Part shown: positions 13,554 through 15,243 of the stretch, one piece after another
Layout: the number at the start of each line of letters is the position of its first letter
Numbering within the stretch: position 1 is the stretch's first letter
Assembly: GCA_003647035.1 (NCBI GenBank)
Contig: QMMB01000023.1
Span: 1 to 15,243 of the forward strand
Length of the DNA: 15,243 bases
Direction of reading: 5' to 3'
DNA from: Deltaproteobacteria bacterium
Lineage (GTDB): Bacteria; Myxococcota_A; Polyangia; Polyangiales; Houyiibacteriaceae
Translations under genes and position numbers: made by a program
The notes under the pieces: generated by a model
Told to the model about the DNA's origin: nothing
Database searches by the model: none
Seen by the model: the letters and a program-made list of their open reading frames with translations, nothing else

Positions 13554-14396
13554 TCAGTCCTCGGTCTCGGTGTGCGTAGTGCGGTAGTCGCCGAAGGGCT
13601 GGTCGCGACCCTGTAAGGCCCCCGTGAGCCCCTCCTTCTCGATCTGCGCCATGAACTTTTGCATGCTTTTCTGATGCACCCCGAGCGCGCACAGGTCGGT
13701 GCCCACGCGAATGCCGGTGCGCAGGCCCATGATCTCCATCTGCCGGTGCACGGCCCGCTTGTTTAGCTGGACGATGTCGGGCGGCAGGGTCGCGATGCGC
13801 TGCGCGACCCTGAGCACCTCCTGCTCGAGGTCTTGTGCGGGGAACGACGCATTCGCCCAGCCGAGCCGCGCCGCCTCGACGCCCGAGATCGAGTCGCCGG
13901 TGACCATCATCTCCATCGCCTTGCGCATGCCCACGAGCCAGGCATGGAAGTGGGTGTCGGGCACGCCAAAGCGCACGGCCGGGCAGCCCGTCTGGGCGTC
14001 GTCGGCCATATAGACGAGGTCGCAGCAGGTCGCGAGCTCGGCGCCGCCCGCCAGGCAGTAGCCGTGTACCTCGGCGATCACGGGCTTTGCGAGCTCCCAG
14101 ATGCTCATCCACCCTTGCGTGACCTGGCGCGGAAATTGGCCTTCACCGCCCGGCGTGAACCACGGCAGCTCCTGCCCTTCGTTGCCAGTATCCAGGTCGT
14201 AGCCGGATGAGAAGCAGGTGCCCGCGCCGCGCACGATCATCACGCGGATCTCGGGGTTCTGGTCTGCTTCCTGGAGAGCCCCGATGATGGCGCCGCGCAG
14301 GGCGTGGTTGAGCGCGTTGCGCTTCTCCGGGCGGTTCAGGGTGATGCGGCGCACTTGAGGGGCTGGTTCGTCGATCAGAACCACGGGGGAGCTCAT
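13554..14396 (-). CDS. Crotonase-family enzyme (enoyl-CoA hydratase/isomerase)
   Basis: This 280-residue protein has the crotonase fold marks: LNRPEKRNALN (residues 20-30), the oxyanion-hole segment CFSSGYDL (61-68) and HGYCLAGGAELA (111-122), in which E120 matches one catalytic glutamate of rat enoyl-CoA hydratase. The second catalytic glutamate (PEI in hydratases) appears to be replaced by aspartate 147 in FGVPDTHFHAW, and the following GAGGTQ loop is replaced by LVGMRKAMEMM. Thus simple hydratase activity is not assured; isomerase, hydrolase or a modified hydratase are possible. AAGGAG sits seven bases before the ATG. It lies 78 bases downstream of the molybdopterin oxidoreductase on the same strand and probably shares its operon. 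Confidence 0.88.
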   Translation of the reverse strand: MSSPVVLIDEPAPQVRRITLNRPEKRNALNHALRGAIIGALQEADQNPEIRVMIVRGAGTCFSSGYDLDTGNEGQELPWFTPGGEGQFPRQVTQGWMSIWELAKPVIAEVHGYCLAGGAELATCCDLVYMADDAQTGCPAVRFGVPDTHFHAWLVGMRKAMEMMVTGDSISGVEAARLGWANASFPAQDLEQEVLRVAQRIATLPPDIVQLNKRAVHRQMEIMGLRTGIRVGTDLCALGVHQKSMQKFMAQIEKEGLTGALQGRDQPFGDYRTTHTETED

Positions 14397-14456
14397 GCTT
14401 CTTCTCCTTCGTAAACGTCGAGCGCTCCACAGTACCGCGGCGCGCGCGGATTGAAC

Positions 14457-14476
14457 AGAGAGCTTGCCAGCTCCCT
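14457..14476 (-). other. Stem-loop at the stop codon of the molybdoenzyme gene
   Basis: In the minus-strand RNA, AGGGAGCU and AGCUCUCU pair over eight positions (one G-U) around the loop GGCA. The stem covers part of the TAG stop of the upstream gene. No U-run follows, so it is more likely a processing or attenuation hairpin between two operon genes than a full terminator. Confidence 0.4.
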
Positions 14477-15243
14477 AAGAGGCCAACTCGACTTCCACCG
14501 GTGCACCGCGCGGCACATGGCTCGGAGAGCCGTAGAACATGCGGTAGTGGATCTGCCCAGAACCTCCGGCAAGGTGGATCGCTTTCCATGGCGATTGCAC
14601 CGGCTCGTCAGGCCCCTTTCTCCCCTTGAATTGGTAGGGCTCCCAGGCGTGGTAGATGATCACTTCGCCGGGCTGAACACCGGGGGCGACCTTGCTCATC
14701 GCTGTGAAGTCGCCGGTCTCATTGAAGACTTTCACCATCGCTCCGTCGTCGATTCCCCGCGCACGGCAGTCGTCGGGGTTCAGGAAACACACTGGTTCGC
14801 CCCGCTGTAGACGCAAGAGCGCTTCCAGATCGCGCCAGATTGCGTGAATGCTCCAGCGGGTGTGCCCGCCGTTGATGCGCAGCGGATACTTGCTGTTGAA
14901 TCCCGGCGGATCCTTGTGCACCGGAAGAGCCTCACCGCTCTCCAGGTACCAAGGGTGGTCGATGTAGAACTGCTGGCGGCCGGTCAGCGTCGGCCAGGCC
15001 ATCTTGTCTTCCACGAACCAGCGGTGCGGCGAGAAGGTGTCCTCGGGATCGAAGTCACTGCTGGTCTGGGAGATCGGCGAAGGACGGGCATTCCCGGTGA
15101 TCGGTACCGCGCCGATGCGCAGGGCTTCTTCGGCTCCAATGCCGCCGACGCTCGGACTGTTGCGGAAGATGTCGTCCATCAGAAGAATGGGATCTTTCGG
15201 ATCTTCAGGATCGTAATGTCCCTGTGACGTATAGCAGTCGTAG
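14475..15243 (-). CDS. Molybdopterin oxidoreductase (DMSO reductase family), C-terminal part
   Basis: The frame is open from the right edge to a TAG at 14475, giving about the last 255 residues of a protein whose family is usually 800-1000 residues. Visible landmarks are the segment GRQQFYIDHPWYLESGEALP, then YPLRINGGHTRWSIHAIWRD and LLRLQRGEPVCFLNPDDCRARGI with GAMVKVFNETG, which is the C-terminal cofactor-binding (MopB_C) barrel. IIYHAWEPYQFKGRKGPDE and AIHLAGG follow. The HTRWSIH and YHAWEPYQF patterns recall the type II subgroup that contains ethylbenzene dehydrogenase and steroid C25 dehydrogenase alpha subunits, which hydroxylate hydrocarbons without oxygen. The catalytic N-terminal half, the iron-sulfur motif and any partner subunits lie outside the window, so the subgroup call is tentative. 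The crotonase gene follows downstream. Confidence 0.8.
   Translation of the reverse strand, partial: YDCYTSQGHYDPEDPKDPILLMDDIFRNSPSVGGIGAEEALRIGAVPITGNARPSPISQTSSDFDPEDTFSPHRWFVEDKMAWPTLTGRQQFYIDHPWYLESGEALPVHKDPPGFNSKYPLRINGGHTRWSIHAIWRDLEALLRLQRGEPVCFLNPDDCRARGIDDGAMVKVFNETGDFTAMSKVAPGVQPGEVIIYHAWEPYQFKGRKGPDEPVQSPWKAIHLAGGSGQIHYRMFYGSPSHVPRGAPVEVELAS

Overview
The window comes from a GC-rich bacterial genome. It holds 14 protein genes, two of them cut by the window edges, with short gaps and no RNA genes, CRISPR array or transposase that I can see. The sequence alone does not fix the organism. The mix of phytoene-desaturase-like FAD enzymes, a B12-dependent radical SAM protein, paired acyl-CoA dehydrogenases and a DMSO-reductase-type molybdoenzyme suggests an uncultured, metabolically versatile lineage (a myxobacterial, 'deltaproteobacterial' or Binatota-like genome is a guess).

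Left block (1-5990). Three FAD oxidoreductases of the phytoene desaturase/COG1233 type lie on the minus strand: one runs off the left edge (start GTG 885), and two form an operon (5796 to 4063, then 4028 to 2349). Between them, on the plus strand, a short operon encodes a novel cysteine-cluster protein (1068-1658) and a class I SAM methyltransferase (1675-2343). The plus and minus operons converge with only 5 bases between their stop codons. Each is preceded by a nearly identical control module in opposite orientation: TTGACA, a 17/18-base spacer, a -10 hexamer, then a 39-base block matching at 35 positions. This is the most striking feature of the window. It implies that both operons, and perhaps the divergent flanking genes, answer to one regulator.

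Middle block (5991-9253), plus strand. A B12-binding/radical SAM/DUF4070 protein is followed by two genes that together make a split XdhC and by a MocA/MobA-like molybdopterin nucleotidyltransferase. The last three overlap each other by 4 and 7 bases and look like a molybdenum-cofactor maturation unit.

Right block (9254-15243). Two adjacent acyl-CoA dehydrogenases of the heteromeric steroid/pimeloyl-CoA (FadE) type are followed by a diiron ferritin-like protein and a small protein of uncertain, possibly lipid-binding, family. On the opposite strand lie the C-terminal part of a large molybdopterin oxidoreductase resembling the ethylbenzene dehydrogenase/steroid C25 dehydrogenase group, and a crotonase-family enzyme. 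Together this suggests oxidation of a hydrophobic, possibly isoprenoid or steroid-like substrate: molybdenum hydroxylation, CoA-ester dehydrogenation and hydration, and FAD-dependent desaturation. The pathway and substrate are inference.
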